64,000 nucleotides of DNA from Chelativorans sp. Marseille-P2723 (GTDB taxonomy: Bacteria; Pseudomonadota; Alphaproteobacteria; Rhizobiales; Rhizobiaceae), in NCBI RefSeq assembly GCF_902809845.1, contig NZ_CADDWI010000013.1, positions 310,001 to 374,000 on the forward strand, given 5' to 3'. Shown piece by piece: positions 17,828 to 27,055 of the stretch (the stretch's first letter is position 1; every line of letters starts with the position of its first letter). The notes below the pieces were generated by a model, which saw only the letters and a list, made by a program, of their open reading frames with translations, was not told where the DNA came from and did no database searches. A program made the position numbers and the translations under genes.

Positions 17828-18232
17828 ATGACAATCGAACAAAGCGTGCAGGACGCTCTAGCCCACGGAAAAGCGCACTTCATGGAAACGCTCGGCAATG
17901 TGCCAGAGCCTATTCGCGCAATGATGGAGCATCTACCGAATCATTTTGCCGGTTATTTGCAATTCCGTGAGGCGGTCTATGCTCAACCTGAGGGACCCGG
18001 GCATCTCGACCTCAAGACGAAGGAACTTCTATACACGCTTCTGGACATTGTGACAGGCAATCTTGAGGGGGCCAAGAATCATGGGCGCGCCGCGTTCGAG
18101 GCCGGTATGACCAGTGGCGAGCTGGCTGAAGGATGTATGCAGGTAATGCATGTTTGCGGCGTCACCACATGGGGGAAAACCGGCTACAAAGTGGTCGATT
18201 ACATTGCCGAACTCGAGCGGGAACAACGTTAA
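17828..18232 (+). CDS. Carboxymuconolactone decarboxylase-like protein
   Basis: A 134-residue cytoplasmic protein of the AhpD/CMD fold. The central helix pair contains the family pattern around ELLYTLLDIVTGNLEGAKNHGRAAFEAGMTSGELAEG, with the conserved glutamate and histidine. The CxxC pair of AhpD-type peroxidase partners is absent, so a redox role is unlikely and a decarboxylase or isomerase-like role in ring-acid breakdown is more plausible. The ATG at 17828 has an excellent AGGAGGA at 17816-17822. It opens the block of ligase, TRAP, dehydratase and dehydrogenase genes, all on the same strand. Confidence 0.78.
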   Translation: MTIEQSVQDALAHGKAHFMETLGNVPEPIRAMMEHLPNHFAGYLQFREAVYAQPEGPGHLDLKTKELLYTLLDIVTGNLEGAKNHGRAAFEAGMTSGELAEGCMQVMHVCGVTTWGKTGYKVVDYIAELEREQR

Positions 18233-18366
18233 TTGGATGCTTAGATCGTCCCAGCAGATTTTAGATATGCTGAAATGATCTAAAGTCTCTTTGTCTCGAT
18301 ATCCCCGGACATAATCGAGAGAGCATTCTTCCTGGAGTTGCTTTAAGTTCAAACCGGTTTAGCAGG

Positions 18367-19887
18367 ATGAATTTCGCACATTTTCCAGAGATGCACGCGC
18401 GTTCCGACCCTAACGCGCTTGCAGTCGCAGACTCGCGGATGCGCTTGAACTATGCAGAGCTTGACGAGGCGGCCTGCCGCTTTGCGAACCTGCTTATGAA
18501 CTATGGTGTAGAGGTAGGATCGCGTGTCGCGTTCTATTTGCCCAATCGGGTTGAGTTCGCCATCTGTTTCTTAGGCGCCTTAAAGGCTGGTGTGATCGCA
18601 GTTCCGATTAATTGGCGTCTCCGAACAGCGGAGCTTTCTGCTGTGCTCGACCATTGTGCGCCGGCGATCCTAGTCACCACCGACACCCTGGCGCCTGAGG
18701 TACCGGAAAATTCAAAACTTCTCCTACTGAGAGTTTCCGACGGCCCAGGAAAGGGCAGCTTCTGGGATGCTTTGAAAGATGCCTCGGCGGAATTTACCAG
18801 CCGCGGGCGGCAGAATGATGATATTGCCAACCTGCTCTACACCTCAGGGACAACCGGTAAACCAAAAGCCGTTATCCACACGCATGGAATGCGCACGGCA
18901 ATCGCCGGCACAATGATCGACCGCTTCGCGATGTGCAGGCATGACGTCGGCCTTGCCGTATCCCCGATGTTCCACACCGGCGGACTGAGCGTCTTCGCCA
19001 ATGCGATGTTGTGCGGAGGTGCAGTGAGGCTGATGGAAAGATGGAACTTGGAGGAATTTGTAGACGCTCTAGTACAAGATCGAGTGACCTACATGCATCT
19101 AATCTCCACGGTCGTCGTCGACATCGTGCGAGCGCCGGCTGAAAAATTCGCCAGGCTTCCGAAGACGGTTCGTTTCACCTGGGGTGGTGGACATTCAACC
19201 GATGCTGAATTGTTCAAGGAATTTGAGCGGCGGATCGGAGGCGTCTACCTTCAAGGATATAGCCGAACAGAAGGCGGTATTACCTATAACTTACTCGCAG
19301 GAGAGAAGCGGCGCTTCGAAATCAATGGCTATCCAAGCCGAGACAATTCGGAAATTGCCATATTGGAAGAAGGATCCGATACCCCATGCCCATACGGGAC
19401 AGTCGGTGAGATCGCCGTTCGCGGAGATGGAGTATCGCCGGGATACTGGAACCGCAGTGATGCTCAAGCCACGGTCCAGCAGCGTGCCTGGCAGAGGACT
19501 GGCGATATCGGGTATATGGGAGCTGACGGGGCATTGGTCTTCATCGGCCGCCGAGACCACATGATTAAAACAGGTGGCGAGAACGTTTATCCCAACGAGG
19601 TCCTCCGCGTAATTCTGGAAATACCTGAAGTATCTGATGCGGTGGTATTTGACATGCCCGACGATCGGTTTGGCCAATGTGTCGCTGCTCTCGTTGTACC
19701 CAAGGCAGGCGTTCATCTGACGGAGGCAATGGTCGATGCTGCTTGCCGAGCGGCTCTTGCAGGCTTCAAGATCCCGCGGCGTCTTGCAATTGTAGACGAA
19801 CTGCCCAAGCTGGGATCACAGAAGGTGGATATCGCCGCCAGCCGTAAGCTTCTGCAAGATTTCCAAGCCAAGGGCGCGGCAGAGTAA
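18367..19887 (+). CDS. AMP-forming acyl-CoA ligase
   Basis: Cytoplasmic ATP-dependent acid:CoA ligase of 506 residues, of normal family length. Motifs in order: NLLYTSGTTGKPKAVIHTH (P-loop-like A3, about residue 157), the GYSRTEGG substrate/adenine loop (about 300), TGDIGYMGADGALVFIGRRD (A7-A8 hinge) and KTGGENVYPNEV with the C-terminal lysine region ending LPKLGSQKVD. The acid substrate is unknown; neighbours (TRAP uptake of carboxylates, MaoC-type dehydratase, maleylacetate-reductase-like enzyme) suggest it activates an imported organic or ring-derived acid. The ATG at 18367 gives a normal N-terminus although the ribosome site (AGG) is close and weak. Confidence 0.87.
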   Translation: MNFAHFPEMHARSDPNALAVADSRMRLNYAELDEAACRFANLLMNYGVEVGSRVAFYLPNRVEFAICFLGALKAGVIAVPINWRLRTAELSAVLDHCAPAILVTTDTLAPEVPENSKLLLLRVSDGPGKGSFWDALKDASAEFTSRGRQNDDIANLLYTSGTTGKPKAVIHTHGMRTAIAGTMIDRFAMCRHDVGLAVSPMFHTGGLSVFANAMLCGGAVRLMERWNLEEFVDALVQDRVTYMHLISTVVVDIVRAPAEKFARLPKTVRFTWGGGHSTDAELFKEFERRIGGVYLQGYSRTEGGITYNLLAGEKRRFEINGYPSRDNSEIAILEEGSDTPCPYGTVGEIAVRGDGVSPGYWNRSDAQATVQQRAWQRTGDIGYMGADGALVFIGRRDHMIKTGGENVYPNEVLRVILEIPEVSDAVVFDMPDDRFGQCVAALVVPKAGVHLTEAMVDAACRAALAGFKIPRRLAIVDELPKLGSQKVDIAASRKLLQDFQAKGAAE

Positions 19888-20164
19888 CCCTGCATCAGCG
19901 GAGTCGATTTCGTTGCTATGCCTCTAATGGGCAGGCATCGCGACTTATTTCGGCTGATTCCGCGGATCAATTCTGCTTCTCGCTTAGTTCAGCCTTGCGT
20001 CTGCAGGTACGCCCATTACCCGGCTGACAATGAAGCTCCTCCGCAGCTTCCAATTTTAAGGCTAGAATCCGCTTCCGTTACGCGAAAAATTTAGTGCGCC
20101 CGGGAGCCAGGCCAGAGCATTACCGGCACATCAAGTTACATTCAGCAACGATGCTCTTTTCGCG

Positions 20165-20231
20165 TTGACAGTGCAATTTTGCAGGACTACCGTGTATCTG
20201 TAAGGTAAATAATGTTTCATCACTGGAAACA
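20165..20231 (+). promoter_or_regulatory. Candidate promoter and operator before TRAP genes
   Basis: A perfect -35 hexamer TTGACA lies at 20165-20170, but the expected -10 position (about 20188) is poor (TACCGT), which fits a regulated promoter. Downstream, 20213-20231 holds an inverted repeat TGTTTC-N7-GAAACA ending 15 bases before the start of the first TRAP binding protein. Its half-site resembles the TGGAAA-type words bound by some IclR proteins, and an IclR gene closes the block. Confidence 0.35.
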
Positions 20232-20245
20232 CTGGGAGGGCGCTC

Positions 20246-21268
20246 ATGCGTATGGGCTTACCGGCGCTTCTTGCCCTTACATTGGGTCTACTGCCCCACG
20301 TTGCGCACGCGGAGGATGAGACGCTCACCCTGCGTATCGGTGACGTCTATCCAGAAGGCCATTACATGGCCGAGGCGCTCATCAAGCCTTGGTTGTCAAA
20401 GGTGAAAGAGCGGCTCGGCGACCGGGTCTCGCTCGAATATTTTCCAGCTAGCCAACTGGGCAAGGGCCCGGAACTTCTGACGCTCACTAAATCCGGCGTC
20501 ATCGATGTCGGGCTGGTCGTTCCTGCCTTTACTCCGGACAAGCTGCCACTGTCGGCAGTCGCCGAGTTGCCTGGCGCTTTCGAAAGAGGATGCCAAGGCA
20601 CCAAAGCGTTCTGGAAGTTGGCAACCACGGGAATACTGATGGAGAACGAGTATGCTCCCGAAAATATAAAGGTGCTGCTAGCGCTGGTGTTGCCGCCATA
20701 CCAGTTATTCATAGACGACCCAATTGAAGGTGTTTCGAGCTTCCAGGGTAAGAAGATCTATTCAACGGGTGGCGCAAAGGATCTGACGGTTCGTGCCCTC
20801 GGTGCGGTTCCAATGCGCATGCCCACACAGGAACTCTACGAATCGCTCACGCGCGGAACCATCGACGGCGGCCTGATGGCGTATGGTACCGCTCTAGCTT
20901 ACAGGATACCCGGGCTTGTCAATTACGGCACTAAGGATGAGAATTTCGGTTCCGGTGTTGTGTCCTATGCAATCAGCATCGAGCGTTGGGAGGCGCTCCC
21001 TGAAGATGTTCGTACCGTATTAGAGGAAGTTGGCAATGAGGTAACGGCCGACGCTTGCGCTCAGATCGACCTGGGCGTGGAGAGCGATATGGCTGAACTG
21101 GCCGAAGAGGGGGTGCAACTCGTCTCCATTCCCGCATCGGATCGGGAGATGATTGATCAGGCGCTTGAGAGGATCTCGCAGGACTGGGCACGCGAACTTG
21201 ACGCGCGAGGCAGGTCCGGTTCCGAAGTGCTGCAAGCTTTCCGGCATGAGCTCTCGGCGCTCGAGTAG
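20246..21268 (+). CDS. TRAP transporter substrate-binding protein (first)
   Basis: Periplasmic DctP-type solute receptor of 340 residues with signal peptide (LLALTLGLLPHVAHA, cut before EDE). The DctP fold is supported by LRIGDVYPEGHYMAEALI, YFPASQLGKGPELLTLTKSGVIDVG, and the ligand-binding region around GKKIYSTGGAKDLTVRALGAVPMRMPTQELYESLTRGTIDGG, where a basic residue normally binds the ligand carboxylate. It is clearly a paralogue of the next gene (20-base gap). One DctQ/DctM pair follows, so two receptors may feed one permease. The ATG at 20246 has GGGAGGG upstream. Confidence 0.9.
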   Translation: MRMGLPALLALTLGLLPHVAHAEDETLTLRIGDVYPEGHYMAEALIKPWLSKVKERLGDRVSLEYFPASQLGKGPELLTLTKSGVIDVGLVVPAFTPDKLPLSAVAELPGAFERGCQGTKAFWKLATTGILMENEYAPENIKVLLALVLPPYQLFIDDPIEGVSSFQGKKIYSTGGAKDLTVRALGAVPMRMPTQELYESLTRGTIDGGLMAYGTALAYRIPGLVNYGTKDENFGSGVVSYAISIERWEALPEDVRTVLEEVGNEVTADACAQIDLGVESDMAELAEEGVQLVSIPASDREMIDQALERISQDWARELDARGRSGSEVLQAFRHELSALE

Positions 21269-21288
21269 ATAACCGAGGAGGAGAGCAC

Positions 21289-22308
21289 ATGCGTCGATCC
21301 GCATTGATAGCATTCGCCATACCAGTTTCGCTTGCTTTGGCGAGCGTGGCTGCAGCGCAGGAAACGATCACTCTGCGCGTTGCGGACCACTATCCGCCCT
21401 CCTCAGCAACGCCGAAATACACGATCCAGTATTTCATGGACTACGTGAAGGATAAAGCTGGCGATAGGGTCGAGTTCGAGTACTATCCCGCAGAGCAGCT
21501 TGGCAAAGCTAAGGATATGCTCTCTTTGACCCAGCAGGGAGCAGTTGACATCAGCTTGGTGGTCCCGGCTTACGTTTCCGACAAGATGCCGCTTTCGGCA
21601 GTTGCCGAGCTGCCGGGAACCTACGCCACCTCTTGCCAAGGCGCGGAAGCCTACTGGAATATGGTGAAGGAAGGCATCCTTGCGGAGCAGGAGTTCGAGA
21701 AGAATGGTATCAAGCCATTATTGGCTTTCATGCTACCACCATATCAGATCCTGACACGCGAGCCCATCAATACGATTGACGATCTCTCCGGACTAAAGCT
21801 TCGCTCCGGCGGAACTGCCCAGGACATTACAATTAAGGCTCTGGGCGCGGTGCCGGTAAGAATGGGGGGCGTTGAGGTAAATGAAGCACTTACTCGCGGG
21901 ACGCTGGACGGTGCTGTTTTCCCCTTGCAGGCGGCAATCGATTTTCGTCTGACCGAGACCCTAAAGGCGACCACGATTGGTCAGAACTTTGGCGGATTCG
22001 CGGCAACGTATTCCATATCGAATGAAAAATGGGATGCGCTGCCTGACGATCTGAAAGCCCTCTTCCACGAGGCCAGTGAAGCCGCAGTCCGCGACGCCTG
22101 CCAGCGGCTTGATGCCGATAACAGCGGTCCGGCGCTCGAACGCATGGCCGAGCAAAGTGTCAAAGCAAGCAAGTTGCCCGAAGACGTAGCGGCCGAAGTC
22201 GCGACGAGGCTTGCCGACGTGCATCGTAGTTGGGCTGACAGCCTGAACCAACGCGGTTTACCTGGAAGTGAGTTGCTAGATGCATTTCTAGCCGAACTCG
22301 ACAATTAG
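21289..22308 (+). CDS. TRAP transporter substrate-binding protein (second)
   Basis: Periplasmic DctP-type receptor of 339 residues, signal peptide ending ASVAAA before QET. It shares the segments YYPAEQLGKAKDMLSLTQQGAVDIS, VSDKMPLSAVAELPGTYATSCQG and GLKLRSGGTAQDITIKALGAVPVRMGG with the preceding receptor, so the pair arose by tandem duplication and diverged. The ribosome site GAGGAGAG lies just upstream of ATG 21289. The two receptors probably bind related carboxylates, or one may have a new specificity; the sequence does not tell which. Confidence 0.9.
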   Translation: MRRSALIAFAIPVSLALASVAAAQETITLRVADHYPPSSATPKYTIQYFMDYVKDKAGDRVEFEYYPAEQLGKAKDMLSLTQQGAVDISLVVPAYVSDKMPLSAVAELPGTYATSCQGAEAYWNMVKEGILAEQEFEKNGIKPLLAFMLPPYQILTREPINTIDDLSGLKLRSGGTAQDITIKALGAVPVRMGGVEVNEALTRGTLDGAVFPLQAAIDFRLTETLKATTIGQNFGGFAATYSISNEKWDALPDDLKALFHEASEAAVRDACQRLDADNSGPALERMAEQSVKASKLPEDVAAEVATRLADVHRSWADSLNQRGLPGSELLDAFLAELDN

Positions 22309-22390
22309 CCCGACAAAGTTTTCAACGGAAAGCAAGGCTGCCGACACCCGCGACGGATGCGGCAGCACAGTAAGCAACAGCGAGGCGTTC

Positions 22391-23545
22391 ATGGCGAGTT
22401 CCCTCATCGCATCGGCACTACCTGAAGACGATCTCGAGCAGGCGAGATCGCTTTTAGGCATGCCCATTCGCGTGGAGTTGTGGAACCATGAAGCAACACG
22501 CGATACGATCCGGCATTACGCTTGGGGGATTGGCGACGACAACCCGCTCTATTGCGAGCCTGACTATGCCGCAAAGAGTAGGTGGAAGGCGATCATCGCA
22601 CCCCCCACGTTCTATTTTAGCGTGTTCGATGCCGTGGTAGCACCCGGCTTGCCTGACGTTCAGTGGTTCTATGCCGGATCCGACTGGGTATTCTACAAGC
22701 CGGCTTTCCGTGGTGATCAGTTTACCGTCAAGGCTGAATATACCGACGCACGTCGTGTGGGCGGCGAGAAGGTAAAGCGCATGCTCCTTCAAACCGGAAC
22801 GGTTGAATATTTCAACCAGGGCGGCGAGAAGCTTGCCGAGGTACAGTCTCATTGCTTCCGCATACCGCGGCCAGGTGCGACGGGCGCGCTTTCCTATGAA
22901 CCGCGCGCACCGCACGCTTATTCCCGCGCGGAGCTCGAAGAAATTCAGCAGGCAGTGCTAAATGAATACCGCCGCGGCGGCAACACCCTCTATTTTGAGG
23001 ATGTCGCGGTGGGTGACGTAATGCCGGGCACTGTACGTGGGCCCATCACGCTGATGGACATGACGTGCTACTATGCGGGGGCAGTCGGTACATCCGGTTA
23101 CAAATCCACCAAGCTGAAATGGAAATACAACCACTGGGCTCATCATGCCCCAGAAAAACTGCCCAATAACTATGATCCAAGCTACTACGCAGCTTCGGTG
23201 CTCCCGTCGATCGGGCATCAGGATGCCAAGATCGCTGTCAGCGAGATAGGCATGCCGGGCCCCTATGACAACGGTCCACAACGCATTGGCATGATCGCTA
23301 CCTGCTTGACTAATTGGATGGGAGATGACGGCTTCTTGCGCGAGTATAGTGTTCGCTTGCACCTGCCAGTGATTTTTGGCGACACCACCTACACAAAAGG
23401 GGAAGTAACCGGCAAGCGTATGGAAGGCAGTAGGGGTCTAATCGAAGTGCGGGTATGGGCAGAAAACCAACTTGGTCAGAAGACTGCCTCCGGAACAGCC
23501 TTGATCGAATTGCCCACGCGGCTGAATATTTCCGCGCACGCGTAA
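22391..23545 (+). CDS. MaoC/FAS1-like dehydratase
   Basis: A 384-residue double hot-dog protein. The N-terminal half (about 20-155) is a FAS1-like dehydratase domain (IGDDNPLYCEPDYAAKS, IIAPPTFYFSVFDA), and the C-terminal half (about 195-375) is MaoC-like (FEDVAVGDVMPGTVRGPITLMDM, TYTKGEVTGKRMEGSRG). Such proteins hydrate or dehydrate enoyl-CoA or related thioesters; mesaconyl-CoA hydratases have the same two-domain layout. It lies between the TRAP receptors and the TRAP permease genes, in one transcriptional direction, which ties it to catabolism of the imported acid after activation by the acyl-CoA ligase. Confidence 0.82.
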   Translation: MASSLIASALPEDDLEQARSLLGMPIRVELWNHEATRDTIRHYAWGIGDDNPLYCEPDYAAKSRWKAIIAPPTFYFSVFDAVVAPGLPDVQWFYAGSDWVFYKPAFRGDQFTVKAEYTDARRVGGEKVKRMLLQTGTVEYFNQGGEKLAEVQSHCFRIPRPGATGALSYEPRAPHAYSRAELEEIQQAVLNEYRRGGNTLYFEDVAVGDVMPGTVRGPITLMDMTCYYAGAVGTSGYKSTKLKWKYNHWAHHAPEKLPNNYDPSYYAASVLPSIGHQDAKIAVSEIGMPGPYDNGPQRIGMIATCLTNWMGDDGFLREYSVRLHLPVIFGDTTYTKGEVTGKRMEGSRGLIEVRVWAENQLGQKTASGTALIELPTRLNISAHA

Positions 23546-23637
23546 TCTGCTTTCATGAGCATTTTCCGAGGCAGACCTCATGGACCACGTGTACAAGCAA
23601 ACTCCCCGTATGCTTAACCGCGAGGCGGATTAAGTAG

Positions 23638-24210
23638 ATGCGGAATTTGCTGCTACTTGCCAATCGGTGGGCCAGCAGGGTTGAGGATCTGATGCTTCAA
23701 CTTGCTGGGATCACCACATTGGTGATCATGCTGATCGTTGGCGCAGACGTGGGCATGCGTTATGTGCTCAACGCGCCATTTTCCTGGTCTTATGATCTGA
23801 TAGGGATCTATCTGGTTCCAATAAGCTTCTTTTTCGCGTTATCAGCGACGTTTCGCCAAAATCATCACATTTCAGTTGACATCCTCTATCTACGCTTTCC
23901 CCAGTTTTTGCAAAAACTTGCCCGCTTAGGTGTTGCACTCATTTTCGGGCCGTTCGCTTTCTGGATCGTTTTGTTAGCGGTAGAGGATAGCCGTGAGAGA
24001 TACCTGGCTGGCAATGCTATTTCAGGCACCATTTTGTGGCCTACATGGATACCCGCAGCAATTGTGGCCGTAGGTTTCTCGGCGCTCACGCTGCGCCTTC
24101 TGCTTGATGGAGCAGCGCTCATTGTGGCCTTCGTGCGAGGCACGACGGAGGTAGTTGGCGAATCGCCAGCGCGCGCGTCGGCATCTGTTAAGGCGGAGGA
24201 CGAGCTCTGA
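23638..24210 (+). CDS. TRAP transporter small permease (DctQ)
   Basis: Inner-membrane DctQ-type subunit of 190 residues with four hydrophobic helices: one at about 22-43 (TTLVIMLIVGADVGMRYVLN, with the family VGMRYVLNAPFSWSYDL segment), then about 57-75, 95-118 and 137-165. It pairs with the large permease encoded immediately downstream; the stop TGA overlaps the apparent CTG start of that gene. The C-terminal tail is longer and more polar than usual. Confidence 0.87.
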   Translation: MRNLLLLANRWASRVEDLMLQLAGITTLVIMLIVGADVGMRYVLNAPFSWSYDLIGIYLVPISFFFALSATFRQNHHISVDILYLRFPQFLQKLARLGVALIFGPFAFWIVLLAVEDSRERYLAGNAISGTILWPTWIPAAIVAVGFSALTLRLLLDGAALIVAFVRGTTEVVGESPARASASVKAEDEL

Positions 24211-25493
24211 ACGCTACGATCGGACTTCTAGCACTCTTCGCCCTGCTGGCCCTGGGCATCCCGGTCGGCTTCGCCATGCTGATTTCCGGCGCCCTCGGGC
24301 TCTGGCTTGTGGGCGGTACGACACTTGTCGTCGGCTACCTTAGCACAACGCCGCTCGCAACAACATCGGCCTACGAACTCATTACGGTTCCGATGTTCAT
24401 TCTGATGGCTGAACTTGTCATCCTCTCCGGCGTGGCCAACTCACTCTTCTCAGCCGCAGCCGTCTGGGTAGGCCGCATGCCGGGTGGGCTCGGGGTAGCC
24501 ACAGCCCTTGCTGGAGCCGGATTCGGCGCCATCTGCGGGTCAAGCACGGCGTCCGCTGCAACGCTTTCGGCGACTAGCGTGCCTGCGATGCTGGAACGTA
24601 ATTACCATCCGAAGATGGCAACGGGCGTCGTCGCGATTTCTGGTACATTGGCGATGCTAATACCGCCTTCGATCGCGCTGGTCCTTTATGCGATCATAGC
24701 CGATGAAGACATTGGAAAATTGCTTATCGCAGGTGTAATCCCCGGCATCGTAGTGATGCTCGCGATCGCCGCGACAGTGTATATTCTGGTACTCATTAAT
24801 CCATCGCATGGGCCTGGCGGTCGCCGCTATAGCATGCGTGAGAAACTCGCCTCTTTGAAGGTTGCTGGACCAGTCGTCTTCCTTTTCATGCTGGTTACCG
24901 GAGTGATTTATTTTGGTATTGCAACCCCCACGGAGGCTTCAGCTCTCGGGGCGACCGGGGCGATGCTCCTGACCATTTGGCAGCGCAAGCTCACATGGAG
25001 GACGCTGATCCGCGCATTAATGGCGAGTGCTGCCACCTCCTGCATGATCTTCATGATCATCATGGGCGCGAAATTCTTCGGCTATTTCTTCACCCTTACC
25101 CGCATCACCCAGAATACGATTGTCTATATAGATCAGCTTGGGCTGGCGCCTGTTACCGTGTTGATCATAGTGCTAGCCATCTATTTCGTGCTTGGCTGCA
25201 TAATGGACCAGGCTGCGATCCTGATCCTTACCGTGCCCATTGTCCTGCCGGTGATGGTTGCGCTTGGCTATGATCCGATCTGGTTCGGTGTCATCGTTAT
25301 TATTATGGCAGAGATCGGGCTTGTGACCCCGCCCCTTGGGCTAAACGCCTTCGTGGTGTCAAAATATACGCGAAGACCGCTTGAGGAGGTATTTTCCGGC
25401 CTTTGGCCGCACATCTTCGCACATCTCCTGGTGGTGGCCTTGTTGTGCATTTTTCCACAGTTCGTTCTCTGGCTGCCGGAGCAGATGCGTTAA
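24207..25493 (+). CDS. TRAP transporter large permease (DctM), CTG start
   Basis: Inner-membrane DctM subunit of 428 residues, about twelve helices, with family segments VPMFILMAELVILSGVA, GAGFGAICGSSTASAATLSA, ISGTLAMLIPPSIALVLYAI and TPTEASALGATGA. The normal N-terminus NATIGLLALFALLALGIPVG is encoded upstream of the first ATG (24276), and no ATG, GTG or TTG lies between it and the in-frame TAA at 24189-24191. A CTG at 24207 forms a CTGA overlap with the dctQ stop, with GGCGGAGGA six bases ahead. I therefore propose CTG initiation, perhaps aided by coupling; starting at 24276 would delete half of the first membrane helix. Confidence 0.85.
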   Translation: MNATIGLLALFALLALGIPVGFAMLISGALGLWLVGGTTLVVGYLSTTPLATTSAYELITVPMFILMAELVILSGVANSLFSAAAVWVGRMPGGLGVATALAGAGFGAICGSSTASAATLSATSVPAMLERNYHPKMATGVVAISGTLAMLIPPSIALVLYAIIADEDIGKLLIAGVIPGIVVMLAIAATVYILVLINPSHGPGGRRYSMREKLASLKVAGPVVFLFMLVTGVIYFGIATPTEASALGATGAMLLTIWQRKLTWRTLIRALMASAATSCMIFMIIMGAKFFGYFFTLTRITQNTIVYIDQLGLAPVTVLIIVLAIYFVLGCIMDQAAILILTVPIVLPVMVALGYDPIWFGVIVIIMAEIGLVTPPLGLNAFVVSKYTRRPLEEVFSGLWPHIFAHLLVVALLCIFPQFVLWLPEQMR

Positions 25494-25501
25494 ACACCTA
25501 A

Positions 25502-25531
25502 CACTCCAGCTTCGCCCGAAATCGTGGAGTG
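25502..25531. terminator. Intercistronic hairpin
   Basis: CACTCCA at 25502-25508 pairs perfectly with TGGAGTG at 25525-25531, with a small inner TTCG/CGAA pairing, 9 bases after the dctM stop and about 60 bases before the Fe-ADH start. It is followed by ACATCTCTTT rather than a clean T tract, so it may be a weak terminator or an mRNA-stabilising stem that lowers expression of the downstream gene. Confidence 0.3.
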
Positions 25532-25589
25532 ACATCTCTTTGGGAGTGGCGGCATTTCAAATTCAAACAGAATGGAACAGGAGAAGCAT

Positions 25590-26810
25590 ATGTCCGCCGA
25601 GGCAATGGCTTCAGACGCGGCCGAACCGCCACAAACCGGCTATTGGACGAACTACACCAATACTGGCAGTCGCGTCATCTTGTGGCCGGATGCTATTGAA
25701 GCCATCCCTGAAGAAATTGCAAAACTGGGATGCTGCAGGCTGATGGTGCTGTGTGGGCGCAGCACTCGCCGTTCGCGCCTCTTTCAGCGGATTGTCGATA
25801 GTCTTGGCAAAACGGTTGTGGCTCTTGTTGATGATGTAAAAGCCCATACTCCTCGCGAAATGGTCATGAGGACGGCCGCGCTGGCGCAAGAAAAAGGCTG
25901 TGACGGCTTCCTTGCAATCGGCGGCGGCTCTGCCTCGGACACCGCCAAGGCTATCTCCATTGTTCTTGCGGAGGGTGGCGATATTGCCGATCACGCGTCA
26001 CGCTTCGTTCCCCCGGACCAGTTTTATCCCAAGGAATTGCATGAGCCGAAGCTGCCTGTCATTTCGGTTCCAACAACTGCCTCTGCGGCGGAGGTGACGC
26101 CTGGCCTTGGCGTGCGCGGCGACGACGGCAAGAAAATGTTGTTCTGGGATGTCAAAGTCGCCTCTCGCCTGATCGTGCTTGATCCGCGCGCCAATACAGA
26201 AATCCCCGCCGATCTCATGGCGCAAACGGCGATGAACGCTTTTGCCCATTGTGTGGAGGGCCTTTATTCACGGCTTAGAAACCCCATCTCCGAAGCTTTG
26301 GCGCTTCAGGGTATCCGCGTACTTCATCGCGCTATTCCTGCCATGGTGGAAAATCCCGACGATGAGGAATACCGCGGGGGTGTTCTGGCGGGAGCCCATC
26401 TTTCTGGCATGGTCATCTCCAATGCCCGTGTTGGCGTCCATCACGCCCTGTGCCACAGCCTGGGTGGATATGGTGGCCTAGGACACGGCGAAGCAAACTC
26501 AATCATGTTGCCCTTCGCCATGGCCTACAATCTTGATACTGCGGCATCCGAACTCGCGCAGATTGCGGAGGCAATGGGTATTTCCAGAGCTGGTAGTACT
26601 AAACATGAAGCGGCGGAGGCGGCCATTGAGGCAGTGCGGGAGTTGCAGCGCAAGGCAAGAGTCCCAATGCGCCTGCGCGAGACCAGCCTTGATCGCGCGA
26701 AGCTGCCGCAAATCGCTCAGCATACGCTTCTGGACCGAGGCATCTTCTTCAATCCGCGACGGACCGAGAATGCCGATGAGTTGCTGAACGTGCTTGAGGA
26801 GGCCTGGTAG
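25590..26810 (+). CDS. Iron-type alcohol dehydrogenase, maleylacetate-reductase-like
   Basis: Cytoplasmic NAD(P)-dependent dehydrogenase/reductase of 406 residues. The nucleotide site is GGGSASDTAKAIS and the metal-site helix GVHHALCHSLGGYGGLGHGEANS. At the position where Fe-ADHs have the metal aspartate (DALTH) this protein has MNAFAHCVEG, the asparagine version typical of maleylacetate reductases, which act without bound iron. A role in reducing a ring-cleavage product is therefore plausible but not proven. The ATG at 25590 has AGGAG at 25579-25583. It follows the TRAP genes and precedes the IclR regulator. Confidence 0.82.
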   Translation: MSAEAMASDAAEPPQTGYWTNYTNTGSRVILWPDAIEAIPEEIAKLGCCRLMVLCGRSTRRSRLFQRIVDSLGKTVVALVDDVKAHTPREMVMRTAALAQEKGCDGFLAIGGGSASDTAKAISIVLAEGGDIADHASRFVPPDQFYPKELHEPKLPVISVPTTASAAEVTPGLGVRGDDGKKMLFWDVKVASRLIVLDPRANTEIPADLMAQTAMNAFAHCVEGLYSRLRNPISEALALQGIRVLHRAIPAMVENPDDEEYRGGVLAGAHLSGMVISNARVGVHHALCHSLGGYGGLGHGEANSIMLPFAMAYNLDTAASELAQIAEAMGISRAGSTKHEAAEAAIEAVRELQRKARVPMRLRETSLDRAKLPQIAQHTLLDRGIFFNPRRTENADELLNVLEEAW

Positions 26811-27055
26811 TCTCCAGCGGGTTGCGGATGAGTCGCATGGCGGTCACCAAAACTGCTGAATATCGCTCTCCGTCAGACTTAAAGCTTGCGTGAACAAGGA
26901 GTCCGTAAGGTTGAATCTGCGATGCGCTAAGCCGGACTCTGCGAAAGGGGATCATTGCACCACCATTATCAACTGCGCAGATCTCCCTCACCTGCTGGGG
27001 GATGGCATGACGGATGCACCTTCCGAGTTCGAGCCGCCTCACGTGGGAGTTACGA

